NCBI GenBank assembly: GCA_026708265.1
Contig: JAPOVI010000041.1
Coordinates: 1-48,083 of the forward strand
Direction of reading: 5' to 3'
DNA from: Acidobacteriota bacterium
Lineage (GTDB): Bacteria > Acidobacteriota > Vicinamibacteria > Vicinamibacterales > UBA8438
DNA length: 48,083 nt
How positions within the stretch are numbered: the stretch's first letter is position 1; every line of letters starts with the position of its first letter. The translations under genes and the position numbers were made by a program. Under the pieces are notes generated by a model that saw nothing but the letters and a program-made list of their open reading frames with translations, did no database searches and was not told the DNA's origin. Shown here one piece after another: positions 16,690 through 24,417 of this stretch.

Positions 16690-16703
16690 GGGCGCCCCGA
16701 AGC

Positions 16704-17342
16704 ATGGCGCGGCTCCTCGCGCTCGACGTCGCGCTCCTGCTCCCCGTCGCGGCGGCCCGGGCCGTCGGCCGACTGAACGCCCGACTCCAGGCCCCGCCGG
16801 CGGGCTTCGCCTTCGATGCGACCCACCTGCCGCACGTCACGCTCGTCCAGCAGTTCGTCCGGACCGCCGACATGCCCATCGTCCTCCCGCGGCTGGGCCG
16901 GGTCGCGTCCCGGACGCCGCCGATCGCCCTCCGCAGCGCAGGGCTGCAGCGCGGCCGCACGACCACCAGCCTCTCGCTCGAGGGAGGGACAGCGCTCCGC
17001 AAACTGCACGACCGCCTCCTGGCCTGCCTCGCGCCCCACGCCGCGCCGCCGGCGGACGGGTCGGACTTCGCCGGCGACGCCTTCGTCGCGGACGGCGAGC
17101 CGCCCCGCGGCGGGGACATCGAGTGGGTCACGCGTTTTTGCACCCGGGCGGCGGGCGACCGCTTCGAACCGCACGTCACGTTGGGCGTCGGCGCGCTCGA
17201 CCGCGGCGCCGTGCCGCGGATAGCGTTCACCGCCACCGATCTGGCGGCATGCCACCTCGGCCGCTTCTGCACCTGCCGGCGGGTCCTCGGAGCGTGGCGG
17301 CTCGGGGACTTCGTGCCAGCGGGGACGGAGACCGAGCCTTGA
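16704..17342 (+). CDS. 2'-5' RNA ligase-like 2H phosphoesterase
   Basis: 212-residue cytoplasmic protein of the 2H phosphoesterase superfamily (LigT/ThpR-like), which act on 2',3'-cyclic phosphate or 2'-5' linkages in RNA or nucleotides. Both catalytic HxT/S motifs are present and properly spaced: His44-Val-Thr-Leu and His157-Val-Thr-Leu. The start at MARLLALDVALL is chosen because the beta strand begins there; only a weak GTAGGGG lies upstream. Its stop codon overlaps the next gene's TTG start by four bases (TTGA), so the two are probably translationally coupled, although no functional link between a 2H enzyme and VKOR is known to me. Confidence 0.78.
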   Translation: MARLLALDVALLLPVAAARAVGRLNARLQAPPAGFAFDATHLPHVTLVQQFVRTADMPIVLPRLGRVASRTPPIALRSAGLQRGRTTTSLSLEGGTALRKLHDRLLACLAPHAAPPADGSDFAGDAFVADGEPPRGGDIEWVTRFCTRAAGDRFEPHVTLGVGALDRGAVPRIAFTATDLAACHLGRFCTCRRVLGAWRLGDFVPAGTETEP

Positions 17343-17755
17343 CCTTCGCCGTCGCGGGCCTGGCCGCGGCGGGGTTGCTGATCTCGTCGTACTTCACGGC
17401 GGTCGCCTACCGCTGGATGCGGCCGGACGCGCGCTGGATCCCTCCCTTCTGCCGGCTGGGAGAGGCGACCTGCGCGTCGATCGTCTTCACCCCGGCGGCC
17501 CGCGTCTTCGGCGTGCCCAACTCGCTCCTCGGCCAGATCTACTACGCCACCCTGCTCGTCGGCGCGCCGAGCGGCGCCCTCGACGATCCGCGGATGCGGG
17601 CGGCCTGGCTCGCGGCGGCTCTCGTCACCGTCGGCCTGGGGGCGTACCTGACGTGGTCGTTGCTGTTCGTGATCCGAGTCGCCTGCGCGCTCTGCTTCGC
17701 GTCGCACGCGATCAACGCCGCCATCTTCGGCCTGCTGGTCGTCGGCGGCCCGTAG
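17339..17755 (+). CDS. Vitamin K epoxide reductase (VKOR) family membrane protein
   Basis: 138-residue integral membrane thiol oxidoreductase that would recycle a DsbA-like oxidase with quinone, supporting disulfide formation in exported proteins. All four signature cysteines are present: the loop pair Cys38 and Cys45 (FCRLGEATC) and the active-site Cys116-x-x-Cys119 (CALC). NSLLGQIYY matches the conserved Ser/Asn-rich strip of bacterial VKORs. Four hydrophobic helices can be drawn. The start is a TTG overlapping the preceding stop (TTGA); GGACGGAG lies just upstream. No DsbA partner is fused or adjacent. A half-copy of the palindromic repeat begins right at the stop codon. Confidence 0.83.
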   Translation: MTFAVAGLAAAGLLISSYFTAVAYRWMRPDARWIPPFCRLGEATCASIVFTPAARVFGVPNSLLGQIYYATLLVGAPSGALDDPRMRAAWLAAALVTVGLGAYLTWSLLFVIRVACALCFASHAINAAIFGLLVVGGP

Positions 17756-17790
17756 GAGTCTGCGCCGCAGAACCGGCGCCGCAAGGGAAT
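17756..17790. repeat. Family A half-site
   Basis: GGAGTCTGCGCCGCAGAACC directly after the VKOR stop, followed by GGCGCCGCAAG, a decayed right arm. A weak hairpin is possible. Confidence 0.5.
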
Positions 17791-17844
17791 CGGCGCGAGC
17801 CGAGCGCCGTCTCACGGAGGACGGCCGGACCGCGGGAGGATCCG

Positions 17845-18864
17845 ATGAGCGAGCAACAGTGGTACGTGGCGCCGCACGGCAATCAGATCGGACCGATCCC
17901 CCGCTCCGAGGTCGAATCGATGCTGCGCAACGGCAGCATCGGCGGCGAGACCCACGTGTTCGCCGCGGGGTTGAGCGGCTGGACGCAGCTCCGCGAGGTC
18001 CCGCAGCTCGCCGACGCGCTGGCGCCGGCGGTTGCCGCGCCGGTGCCGAGCCCCCCGGGCCGGACGGCGCACGAGATCGACTTCCGCATCGAGGGCACGG
18101 AGATGCAGTTCGTCGAGGTGGCCCTCGATCCCGGCGAGAGCGCGGTGGCCGAGGCCGGGGCGATGATGTACATGACGTCCGGGATCCGCATGGAGACCGT
18201 CTTCGGCGACGGCAGCGAGCGCCGGCAGTCGGGCATCGTCGGGACGCTCCTGGGCGCCGGCAAGCGGCTGCTCACCGGCGAGAGCCTGTTCATGACCGTG
18301 TTCACGAACGAGGGCCCAGGCCTGCACCGCGTCGCGTTCACCGCCCCGTATGCGGGGAAGATCCTGCCGATGGACCTGGCTGCGCTCGGCGGCGAGATCG
18401 TCTGCCAGCGGGACGCCTTCCTCTGCGCCGCCAAGGGCGTGTCGATCGGCATCGCGTTCCAGAAGAAGATCGGCGTCGGCCTGTTCGGCGGCGAGGGCTT
18501 CATCATGCAACGGCTCGAGGGCGACGGACTGACGTTCGTGCACGCCGGCGGGTCCGTCAAGCTGGTCGAGCTCGCCGCCGGCGAGACGTTGCGCGTCGAC
18601 ACCGGCTGCCTCGTGGCGCTCGAGCCGAGGGTCAGCTACGACGTGCAGTTCGTCGGCGGCATCAAGACCGCCCTGTTCGGGGGCGAGGGCATCTTCTTCG
18701 CGACGCTCTCGGGTCCGGGCCGGGTCTGGTTGCAGTCGCTGCCGCTCAGCCGGCTGGCCGACCGCATCTACAAGGCGGCGCCGCAGACCGGCGGGCGGCG
18801 GCAGGGCGAGGGGTCCGTGCTCGACCACCTCGGCGGCCTGGGGAACCTCATCGACGGACGCTAG
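17845..18864 (+). CDS. GYF_2 domain - AIM24/TIGR00266-type beta protein
   Basis: 339-residue cytoplasmic protein. The N-terminus (about 5-60; QWYVAPHGNQIGPIPRSEVE, then GLSGWTQLRE) is a GYF_2 peptide-binding domain. The rest (about 75-310) is an AIM24-like domain of the TIGR00266 type, with repeated glycine hairpins such as GSERRQSGIVGTLLGAGKR and GIKTALFGGEGIFF, a fold related to tryptophan-RNA-binding attenuator protein. Bacterial members lack a settled function. The ATG is preceded by GGGAGGA. A 98-bp copy of the repeat abuts its stop codon and may terminate the transcript. Confidence 0.86.
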   Translation: MSEQQWYVAPHGNQIGPIPRSEVESMLRNGSIGGETHVFAAGLSGWTQLREVPQLADALAPAVAAPVPSPPGRTAHEIDFRIEGTEMQFVEVALDPGESAVAEAGAMMYMTSGIRMETVFGDGSERRQSGIVGTLLGAGKRLLTGESLFMTVFTNEGPGLHRVAFTAPYAGKILPMDLAALGGEIVCQRDAFLCAAKGVSIGIAFQKKIGVGLFGGEGFIMQRLEGDGLTFVHAGGSVKLVELAAGETLRVDTGCLVALEPRVSYDVQFVGGIKTALFGGEGIFFATLSGPGRVWLQSLPLSRLADRIYKAAPQTGGRRQGEGSVLDHLGGLGNLIDGR

Positions 18865-18962
18865 CCAACCCGTCACAAGCTCCGGGTCGGCCCCAGCCCC
18901 CACCGTTCCAGGAGCTTGCGCCGCGGCACGCACTCGGTTGGCGTTCTGCGGCGCAAGCTCCC
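18865..18962. repeat. Dispersed palindromic repeat, family A (full unit)
   Basis: Begins at the stop codon of the GYF-AIM24 gene (CCAACCCGTC), continues through the GGGTCGGCCCCAGCCCCCAC flank and ends with the stem GGAGCTTGCGCCG / CGGCGCAAGCTCC. It has the same order and length as the 105-bp unit at 15079-15288, in the opposite orientation. Bases 18963-19060 hold nothing further that I recognise. Confidence 0.85.
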
Positions 18963-19064
18963 GGTCCGCACCGTGGAACCGCCGACGCACGACTCCGTGC
19001 GCGCGCCGACTCCCCATGCGCCGCAAGGGCGCACCAGCGCCGCAGGCCCGCCGCCGGCGTACGA

Positions 19065-19070
19065 TATAGT
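19065..19070 (+). promoter_or_regulatory. -10-like TATAGT before the cytochrome c gene
   Basis: TATAGT about 85 bases upstream of the monoheme cytochrome start, in a GC-rich spacer; no -35 is recognisable. Confidence 0.4.
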
Positions 19071-19154
19071 GTGCGGTCGGCTGGCGGGCGACCGCCCCCG
19101 GCCCCGCCCACGGGGGCGGCGATTCACCAGGGTCCAGACAACGCGAGGGTGGAA

Positions 19155-19607
19155 ATGAAGGCACGACGGCTCGGTCGATGGAATGGTACGGTCGCGGTGG
19201 CAGCGCTCGCTCTCCTCGTCGCGGGGGCGGCCTGGAGCGGCACCGCGGCGCAGGAGCGCACGGTCTGGGACGGCGTCTACACCGAGGAGCAGGCCACGCG
19301 CGGAATGGCCACCTACGAGCAGGAATGCTCGCAGTGTCACCTCGAGGACCTGCTCGGCGACGGCATCGCACCGGCGCTGATCGGCGCGCCGTTCCATTTC
19401 CGGTGGAGCGATCTGTCGGTGGGCGACATGCTCGTCGCCATCCGGACGACCATGCCGCAGGGCGCGCCGGCCAGCCTCAGCCCGCGGGCCTATGCCGACA
19501 TCGTCGCCTACATGCTGAAAGTCAACGACTTCCCCGCCGGCGACACCGAGCTGCCGACCGGCGTCGACGACCTCGAGGGCATCATCATCGTCGAAGACGC
19601 CCCCTAA
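19155..19607 (+). CDS. Exported monoheme cytochrome c
   Basis: 150-residue periplasmic class I cytochrome c. The signal peptide is MKARRLGRWNGTVAVAALAL, ending near AAQ33; the heme site is Cys58-x-x-Cys61-His62 (CSQCH); Met100 in TTMPQG is the probable sixth ligand. The helix RAYADIVAYMLKVNDFP is the usual C-terminal helix. GAGGGTGG lies just ahead of the ATG. It resembles electron acceptors for quinoprotein dehydrogenases, but none is adjacent. A strong hairpin begins four bases past the stop. Confidence 0.9.
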   Translation: MKARRLGRWNGTVAVAALALLVAGAAWSGTAAQERTVWDGVYTEEQATRGMATYEQECSQCHLEDLLGDGIAPALIGAPFHFRWSDLSVGDMLVAIRTTMPQGAPASLSPRAYADIVAYMLKVNDFPAGDTELPTGVDDLEGIIIVEDAP

Positions 19608-19611
19608 GCAG

Positions 19612-19648
19612 CAGTCCGACCCCCCACTGTTACCGCAAGGTCGGACTG
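19612..19648. terminator. Hairpin between convergent genes
   Basis: Perfect 10-bp stem CAGTCCGACC / GGTCGGACTG with a 17-base loop, four bases past the cytochrome stop and 340 bases below the stop of the convergent transporter gene. No T-run. Confidence 0.55.
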
Positions 19649-19989
19649 GATCGGGGGCGTTCGGAACCAGAGCGGGACTCTCGCGCCGGGCGGGACTCCC
19701 GACGTGATCGTTCGCTCGCGCCGCTGCGCGACGGGCGGATCGCGCGACGTGACCGACGTAGCGGGGGCCGAGCCGCGTTTCCGGCCCCCGCCGTCACCCC
19801 GGCCCGCCTGCCCCACGGAACGTCCCCACCCCGCCCGTGCGGTCGCGATCGCCCGACGACCTCGATCTGCTGGAACGCGCCTGCCGCCTGCCTTCGGCAC
19901 CGGCTCTCGGAACGACCGGACCCGTCCCCCGGCCGCCCACGGCGCCGTCTTGCGGCGGAACCGGCGCGCCGCCTCCCGGGGGGGCGGGA
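19649..19989. other. Non-coding spacer, nothing recognised
   Basis: About 340 bases between the hairpin and the stop of the convergent anion transporter. Frames here have low-complexity Arg/Pro/Ser products only, with no ribosome site and no recognisable RNA. Confidence 0.4.
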
Positions 19990-21480
19990 TCACATGAGCA
20001 GCAGGACCATCGTCGGGACCGTGACGACGGCCACGATGTCCATGACGATGCCGTACTTGATCATGCTCGTGATGGGGATCTTGCCCGAGGCGTAGACGAT
20101 CGCGTTCGGCGGGGTCGAGACCGGCAGCATGGCGGCCACCGACGCCGACAGGCCGGCCGCGACGACGGGCACGACCGGGTCGACGCCCGCGGCCTGGGCG
20201 ATGGAGATGATGATCGGCACGGAGATGTTGGTCGCGGCCGTGTTCGACATCGTCTCCGAGAGCAGGACCGTGAACAGGGCGGCGGCAAAGGTGAGCGCGA
20301 CGCGTTCGGCCGGAACGAGGCTCGTGATCCCCTCGCCCACCACCTGGGCGAGGCCGGTCGCCGCCGACAGCGTGCCGAGGGCGAGCCCGCCGCCGAAAAG
20401 GAGGATGGTGCCCCAGTCGATCTGGGCCGCCTCCTTCCAGGTGATCGTGCTGCGCTGCGTGGCGCTCACCGGCAGCAGGAACAGCACCGCCACGCCGACG
20501 AGCGCGGCGACCGCCTCCGGCACGCTGGCGAGCACCGCCTCGGCGATCGGATGATCCGGTCCGAGGACGAGCGGCAGCAGGCCGGGGATGATCCACAGCG
20601 AGACGGTGACGCCGAATGCGATCACCGCGTTCCGCTCGCCGGGCTTCCAGGGCCCGAGCGCGCGCCGCCGCTCCGCGATGATCCGGTCGGCTCCCGGGAT
20701 CTCCCGCGTCCCCGTCCTGCCCACCCAGTTGAAGTAGCCGAAGACGATGCCCATCAGGACGACGGTCACGGGGACCGCGACGAGCATCCACTCCACGAAC
20801 GTGATCCGGATCCCGAGCTGCTGGTCGAGCATGCCGATGGCGATCAGGTTGGGCGGCGTGCCCACCGGCGTCGCCATCCCGCCCCGCAGCGATCCGTAGG
20901 ACGTCATCAGCATGAGCGCCGTCCCGTAGCGCTTGGGGACGTTGCCCTCGGACTCCATGAAGGCGAGCAGCGACATCCCCATGGGGACGAGCATCGCCGC
21001 CGTGGCCGTGTCGCTCATCCAGGCCGAGAGACACGTCGCGATCGCCCCGTAGGCGATGAGGATGCGCGTCGGGCGGGCGCCGATGAAGCGCCACGACAGC
21101 ACGGCGTACGCAATCCGCTCGTTCACGCGGTGGACGAACAGCGCGCGGGCGAGGATGAAGCTCCCGACGAAGAGGAAGATCAGCGGGTTGGCGAACGGAG
21201 CGAACGTCTCCCGGACCGGAGCGACGGCGAGCAGAACGGCCAGCGTCGGACCGAGCAGCGCGGTGACCGGCAGCGGCAACGCCTCGGTGATCCAGAAGAC
21301 GATGACCAGCGCGACGACCGCGGCCAGCCGTTGCGCCTCGGGGGAGAGCTGCCCGAACGGCAGGACCAGGACCAGGAGGAAGACCAGCGGGCCGAGGACG
21401 AGTCCGACCCGCCGGCGGGTCGCGTCGAAGCGCGCTTCGGCGCTCGACAGCGCCGGCCGAGCGGGTTGCGGGTCGGTCAT
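19990..21480 (-). CDS. DASS-family (SLC13-like) divalent anion transporter
   Basis: 496-residue inner-membrane transporter of the divalent anion:sodium symporter family (di/tricarboxylates, sulfate or phosphate). The fold is duplicated with about 11-12 hydrophobic segments. Signature strips are SDTATAAMLVPMG in the first half and SNTAATNISVPI in the second, the SNT-like substrate/sodium sites, plus TPPNLIAIG and TPPNAIVYASG in the re-entrant hairpins. The ATG MTDPQPARP is chosen because hydrophobic segments start soon after it; the ribosome site is poor. It is divergent from tatA. A citrate-type substrate would fit the nearby citryl-CoA-lyase-like gene, but that is conjecture. Confidence 0.88.
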   Translation of the reverse strand: MTDPQPARPALSSAEARFDATRRRVGLVLGPLVFLLVLVLPFGQLSPEAQRLAAVVALVIVFWITEALPLPVTALLGPTLAVLLAVAPVRETFAPFANPLIFLFVGSFILARALFVHRVNERIAYAVLSWRFIGARPTRILIAYGAIATCLSAWMSDTATAAMLVPMGMSLLAFMESEGNVPKRYGTALMLMTSYGSLRGGMATPVGTPPNLIAIGMLDQQLGIRITFVEWMLVAVPVTVVLMGIVFGYFNWVGRTGTREIPGADRIIAERRRALGPWKPGERNAVIAFGVTVSLWIIPGLLPLVLGPDHPIAEAVLASVPEAVAALVGVAVLFLLPVSATQRSTITWKEAAQIDWGTILLFGGGLALGTLSAATGLAQVVGEGITSLVPAERVALTFAAALFTVLLSETMSNTAATNISVPIIISIAQAAGVDPVVPVVAAGLSASVAAMLPVSTPPNAIVYASGKIPITSMIKYGIVMDIVAVVTVPTMVLLLM

Positions 21481-21536
21481 GGGACGGATGCCTGGGTCGG
21501 GCGCCCGTAGCCTAACATGGGGTGCATCGCGCGTGG

Positions 21537-21542
21537 TATGCT
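21537..21542 (+). promoter_or_regulatory. -10-like TATGCT before tatA
   Basis: TATGCT 57 bases above the tatA start, in the spacer shared with the divergent transporter. The same hexamer precedes the genes at 34755 and 44738. Confidence 0.4.
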
Positions 21543-21598
21543 GAATCCCGACGTACGGCTTCGGGCCGCGCACCTGCCCGGAGCGGAGGGGTCACGAG

Positions 21599-21805
21599 AT
21601 GCACGCAGGAATGCTGGCGCTGCTGGGACCGATCGGCCTGCCGGAGTTGGTGATCATCCTGTTCATCCTGGTTCTCGTCTTCGGCGCCAAGCGGCTCTCC
21701 GGCCTCGGCCGCGGGATGGGGCAGGCGATTCGCGGCTTCAAGGACGAGATGCAGACGGACGACGACGCCGAGCCCGCCCCCAAGGCCAAGGCCGAGGCGG
21801 ATTAG
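21599..21805 (+). CDS. tatA: Twin-arginine translocase TatA/E subunit
   Basis: 68-residue membrane protein forming the pore component of the Tat export system for folded, cofactor-bearing proteins. One N-terminal helix (LPELVIILFILVLVFG), the hinge FGAKRLSGLGRGMG and an amphipathic helix with QAIRGFKDEM, then an acidic/Lys-Ala tail, are all typical; the length is normal. GGAGGGGT lies seven bases before the ATG. No tatB or tatC is adjacent, so those genes must lie elsewhere. Confidence 0.93.
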   Translation: MHAGMLALLGPIGLPELVIILFILVLVFGAKRLSGLGRGMGQAIRGFKDEMQTDDDAEPAPKAKAEAD

Positions 21806-21842
21806 CGAGGCCCCGAGGGCGCGCGAGGACCACGGCTCGCGC

Positions 21843-22289
21843 ATGCGGGCACACCGCATTCCGGCCGGCCGCGGGCGCTCCGCCGTCCTGGCGTTCGCGG
21901 CCCTGGCCACTGTGGCCCTCCTGTTCGCCCGGGCCTCCACCACCCTCCCCCCCGGCGGCCTGCCGCCCGTCGAAGCCCCCTTCACGATCGACGATCGCGG
22001 CCCCGCGCCGCCCGCACCCCCTTCCGCCGGCCCGCGACCCGGCCAGCCGGACATGGGCGGGGCGGGGTGGCGCGTCGTCTCCAGCCGCTCCGTCCAGGGA
22101 GTCCTGATCGTCGAGGTGGAGACGGCGGGGGCGCTCGGCGGACCCGACCTTGCGGCCAGCATCATCGGCCCGGCGCGGGCCGGGCACCTCGAAGCCCTCG
22201 TCTACTTCCGCCGTCCGGGCGAGCGCCTGGCCGACACGCGGGTCCAGTGGACGCCGGCCGGCGGCTACGTGACGCTCGCCCTTCGCTGA
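21843..22289 (+). CDS. Membrane-anchored or exported protein of unknown function
   Basis: 148 residues: one hydrophobic helix near the N-terminus (SAVLAFAALATVALLFA), a Pro-rich linker (about 40-70), then a small beta-rich domain with WRVVSSRSVQGVLIVEVETA, EALVYFRRPGE and WTPAGGYVTLALR. No known motif. It follows tatA by 37 bases on the same strand, so the two may be co-transcribed. No good ribosome site. Function unknown. Confidence 0.65.
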   Translation: MRAHRIPAGRGRSAVLAFAALATVALLFARASTTLPPGGLPPVEAPFTIDDRGPAPPAPPSAGPRPGQPDMGGAGWRVVSSRSVQGVLIVEVETAGALGGPDLAASIIGPARAGHLEALVYFRRPGERLADTRVQWTPAGGYVTLALR

Positions 22290-22303
22290 CGGGTTCGGAA
22301 TCC

Positions 22304-22330
22304 GCGGCCGGCAGCCCTGAGGGAGGCCGC
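22304..22330. terminator. Weak hairpin between convergent genes
   Basis: GCGGCC / GGCCGC stem with a 15-base loop in the 96-base spacer between two convergent genes. No T-run. Confidence 0.3.
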
Positions 22331-22385
22331 CGGGCGCCTTCGCCGCCGCGGTGCTCCCTCCCGCGTGCGCACGCGGCGCAGCCAC

Positions 22386-23819
22386 TCAGCGAATGAGCAC
22401 GGTCTGCGGGTACTGCGCGTACCAGCCGAACCAGAAGGCGCGTTGCGCCGCGACGCGCGGTAGCCGGCGCTCCGGATCGGCTTCGGCCACCAGGGCCTCG
22501 GCGGTCACGGTCCAGCCGCCCCCCGTGTCGTCGACCACGCGGGTGTCGCCGGCCGCGCGCGCGAACCGCACGCCGCCTGCGTCGTAGACCCGGTTCGCCC
22601 CCTCGCGGCTCGTCACGACGACCAGCCGGTGCCCCGCCTGCACCGTCTCGTACAGCCGGTGCCGGGCCAGGTAGTCGGCCGCGATCGCCACCGGCTGGCG
22701 CCCGCCCGCGGCGGTCTCGAGCATCAGGACCAGCACCTCGTCCTTGTTGCGGAGCCGGTCGTCGCGTTGCGGCACCTGGAACATCAACCGGTCCGTGGAG
22801 AAGTACTCGCGGTAGGCTGCGCCCTCCGAGTAGTCCCGCCGGTGACCCGTCGCGATCGAGAGGACACTGGTCCCGGGGTGCATCCGCCGCCACTCGCCCC
22901 ACGTCGTGGTCACGACCGCCCGGTGCGTCAGCCGGAGGCCCGAACCGACGAGCGGGCCGACCACCGGTTGGCCGGTAATCGTGTTCCAGAGGCTCCCGCT
23001 GTCGTGATCGAACATCAGCTTGTTCGAGCGGTAGAGCAGGCCGCTGGTGCCGAAACGCACGTGCCGGCCGCCGGCGACGCTCTCGTACGGAATCACGGTG
23101 CCGCAAAGGGTGCAGTAGACGATCGTCAACTCGACCCCGCCGATCCGATCGAGCGCCATCTCGTGCCAGGCCAGGATGCGCTTCGGATACGCGCGCGCCT
23201 CACCGCCGGCGGCGATTCCGAACACCACGTGATCGTCGTCCAGGTAGGCGGCCTCGGAGGCCGCCACGTGCCGCGGATACTCGAGCGGCGGGATCCCGTT
23301 GACACGCACCCCGCCCCAGACGATCTCGTCGAGGCGGATGGTCGACGCGACGCCGTCGGGGAAGAAGCGCTGGAACGCGGGATCGATCTCCGCGTACCAC
23401 GTGCCCTTCAGGAACGCGTAGCGGGGATGCGGGTCGTACGGCTGCTCCCAGATCCAGCGTTGCGCGCGCATCAGATCGCCGCCGAAGCGCTCGCCGGTCC
23501 GCTCCTCCAGAAACCCCACGAGACGGCGCCACACGCGCGCCGAGAGCGGCTCGGTCGCGCTCGGGGCATCGAGGCGGCTCGGTCGCGCGATCAGGGTGAC
23601 GATGTCCCAGACCATGCCGCTGTAGCCGTCCCGCCAGCGGGCGGCGATGCGGTCGAGGGCCTCCGCGGCACGGTCGTCGTCGGGCGCGAGCGCCTCGAAG
23701 AAGTCGCCGATGTCGGGATGCGGCGCATCTTCCGCCTGCGGCAGGCGTTCACTGCCGGCGGCGGAGACGGCCGCCCCGGCGAGCAGTCCGATCGCGGCGG
23801 CGGTCAACACGCGACGCAT
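22386..23819 (-). CDS. Exported DUF3179 protein
   Basis: 477-residue exported protein with a signal peptide (MRRVLTAAAIGLLAGAAV, cleavage near SAAG). From about residue 150 it carries the DUF3179 signature set: NGIPPLEYPRHVAASEAAYL, GEARAYPKRILAWHE, the Cys motif YCTLCGTVIPYE, FGTSGLLYRSNKLMFD, SLWNTITGQ and TTTWGEWRRMHPGT. The CxxC pair suggests a metal or redox role, but no activity is established for the family. An N-terminal part of about 150 residues is specific to this type. GGGAGGGGG precedes the ATG. It is divergent from hpt with only 42 bases between starts, so the promoters must overlap. Confidence 0.88.
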   Translation of the reverse strand: MRRVLTAAAIGLLAGAAVSAAGSERLPQAEDAPHPDIGDFFEALAPDDDRAAEALDRIAARWRDGYSGMVWDIVTLIARPSRLDAPSATEPLSARVWRRLVGFLEERTGERFGGDLMRAQRWIWEQPYDPHPRYAFLKGTWYAEIDPAFQRFFPDGVASTIRLDEIVWGGVRVNGIPPLEYPRHVAASEAAYLDDDHVVFGIAAGGEARAYPKRILAWHEMALDRIGGVELTIVYCTLCGTVIPYESVAGGRHVRFGTSGLLYRSNKLMFDHDSGSLWNTITGQPVVGPLVGSGLRLTHRAVVTTTWGEWRRMHPGTSVLSIATGHRRDYSEGAAYREYFSTDRLMFQVPQRDDRLRNKDEVLVLMLETAAGGRQPVAIAADYLARHRLYETVQAGHRLVVVTSREGANRVYDAGGVRFARAAGDTRVVDDTGGGWTVTAEALVAEADPERRLPRVAAQRAFWFGWYAQYPQTVLIR

Positions 23820-23839
23820 GCACGCCCCCTCCCAACCGA

Positions 23840-23850
23840 TATGGTACGCT
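23840..23850 (+). promoter_or_regulatory. -10-like region of hpt
   Basis: TATGGTACGCT contains two overlapping -10-like hexamers (TATGGT and TACGCT), 12-22 bases before the hpt ATG. Transcription from it would give an almost leaderless mRNA, fitting the absence of a ribosome site. Confidence 0.35.
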
Positions 23851-23861
23851 CCTGCCGACGG

Positions 23862-24386
23862 ATGCCGACGCCGACCCCGCTCATCAGCGCCGAGCAGATC
23901 CAGGCCCGCGTCGGCGAGTTGGCGACCGCTCTCGCGCACCGGATTCCCGACGGCGAGCTGCCGCATCTCATCGGCGTCCTGAGGGGCGGGTTCATGTTCC
24001 TCGCCGACCTCGTTCGCGCGCTCCCGCGGCCGGTGACCGTCGACTTCGCCCGGCTCGCGAGCTACGGTTCCGGCACCAAGAGCTCCGGCGAGGTGCGACT
24101 CCTCACGGCCCCGCATCCGGTTCGGGACCGGCACGTGGTCATCGTGGAGGACATCGTCGACACCGGGCTGACGCTCGAGAGGCTGCGCCGGCACCTGCTC
24201 GCGGACCGGCCGCGCAGCCTGACCACCGTGGCGCTGCTGAACAAGCCGAGCTGCCGCCGCTCCGAGGTGCCGATCGATCTCGTCGGATTCACTCTCGAGG
24301 CCGACCGCTTCGTCGTCGGCTACGGTCTCGATCTGGACCAGCACCACCGTCAGCTCCCGTACATCGCGATCCTGGACCCATCATAG
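23862..24386 (+). CDS. hpt: Hypoxanthine (purine) phosphoribosyltransferase
   Basis: 174-residue purine-salvage enzyme converting hypoxanthine/guanine and PRPP to nucleotides in the cytoplasm. The PRPP loop VVIVEDIVDTGLTL with its acidic pair is diagnostic; GVLRGGFMFLADL, the flexible-loop strip ASYGSGT and the C-terminal FVVGYGLDLD are all as in HPRT. The normal family length is about 175-185. ATG 23862 is preferred; an in-frame ATG at 23841 lies within the promoter-like hexamers. The gene 31 bases downstream is probably in the same operon. Confidence 0.92.
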   Translation: MPTPTPLISAEQIQARVGELATALAHRIPDGELPHLIGVLRGGFMFLADLVRALPRPVTVDFARLASYGSGTKSSGEVRLLTAPHPVRDRHVVIVEDIVDTGLTLERLRRHLLADRPRSLTTVALLNKPSCRRSEVPIDLVGFTLEADRFVVGYGLDLDQHHRQLPYIAILDPS

Positions 24387-24417
24387 CCGCGCCGGCCCGC
24401 AGAAAGAGAGGCTTCCC

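Noticed and set aside
17812..19371. 519-codon open frame opposite the GYF-AIM24 gene
   Set aside because: Antisense shadow that includes a repeat unit; no motif.
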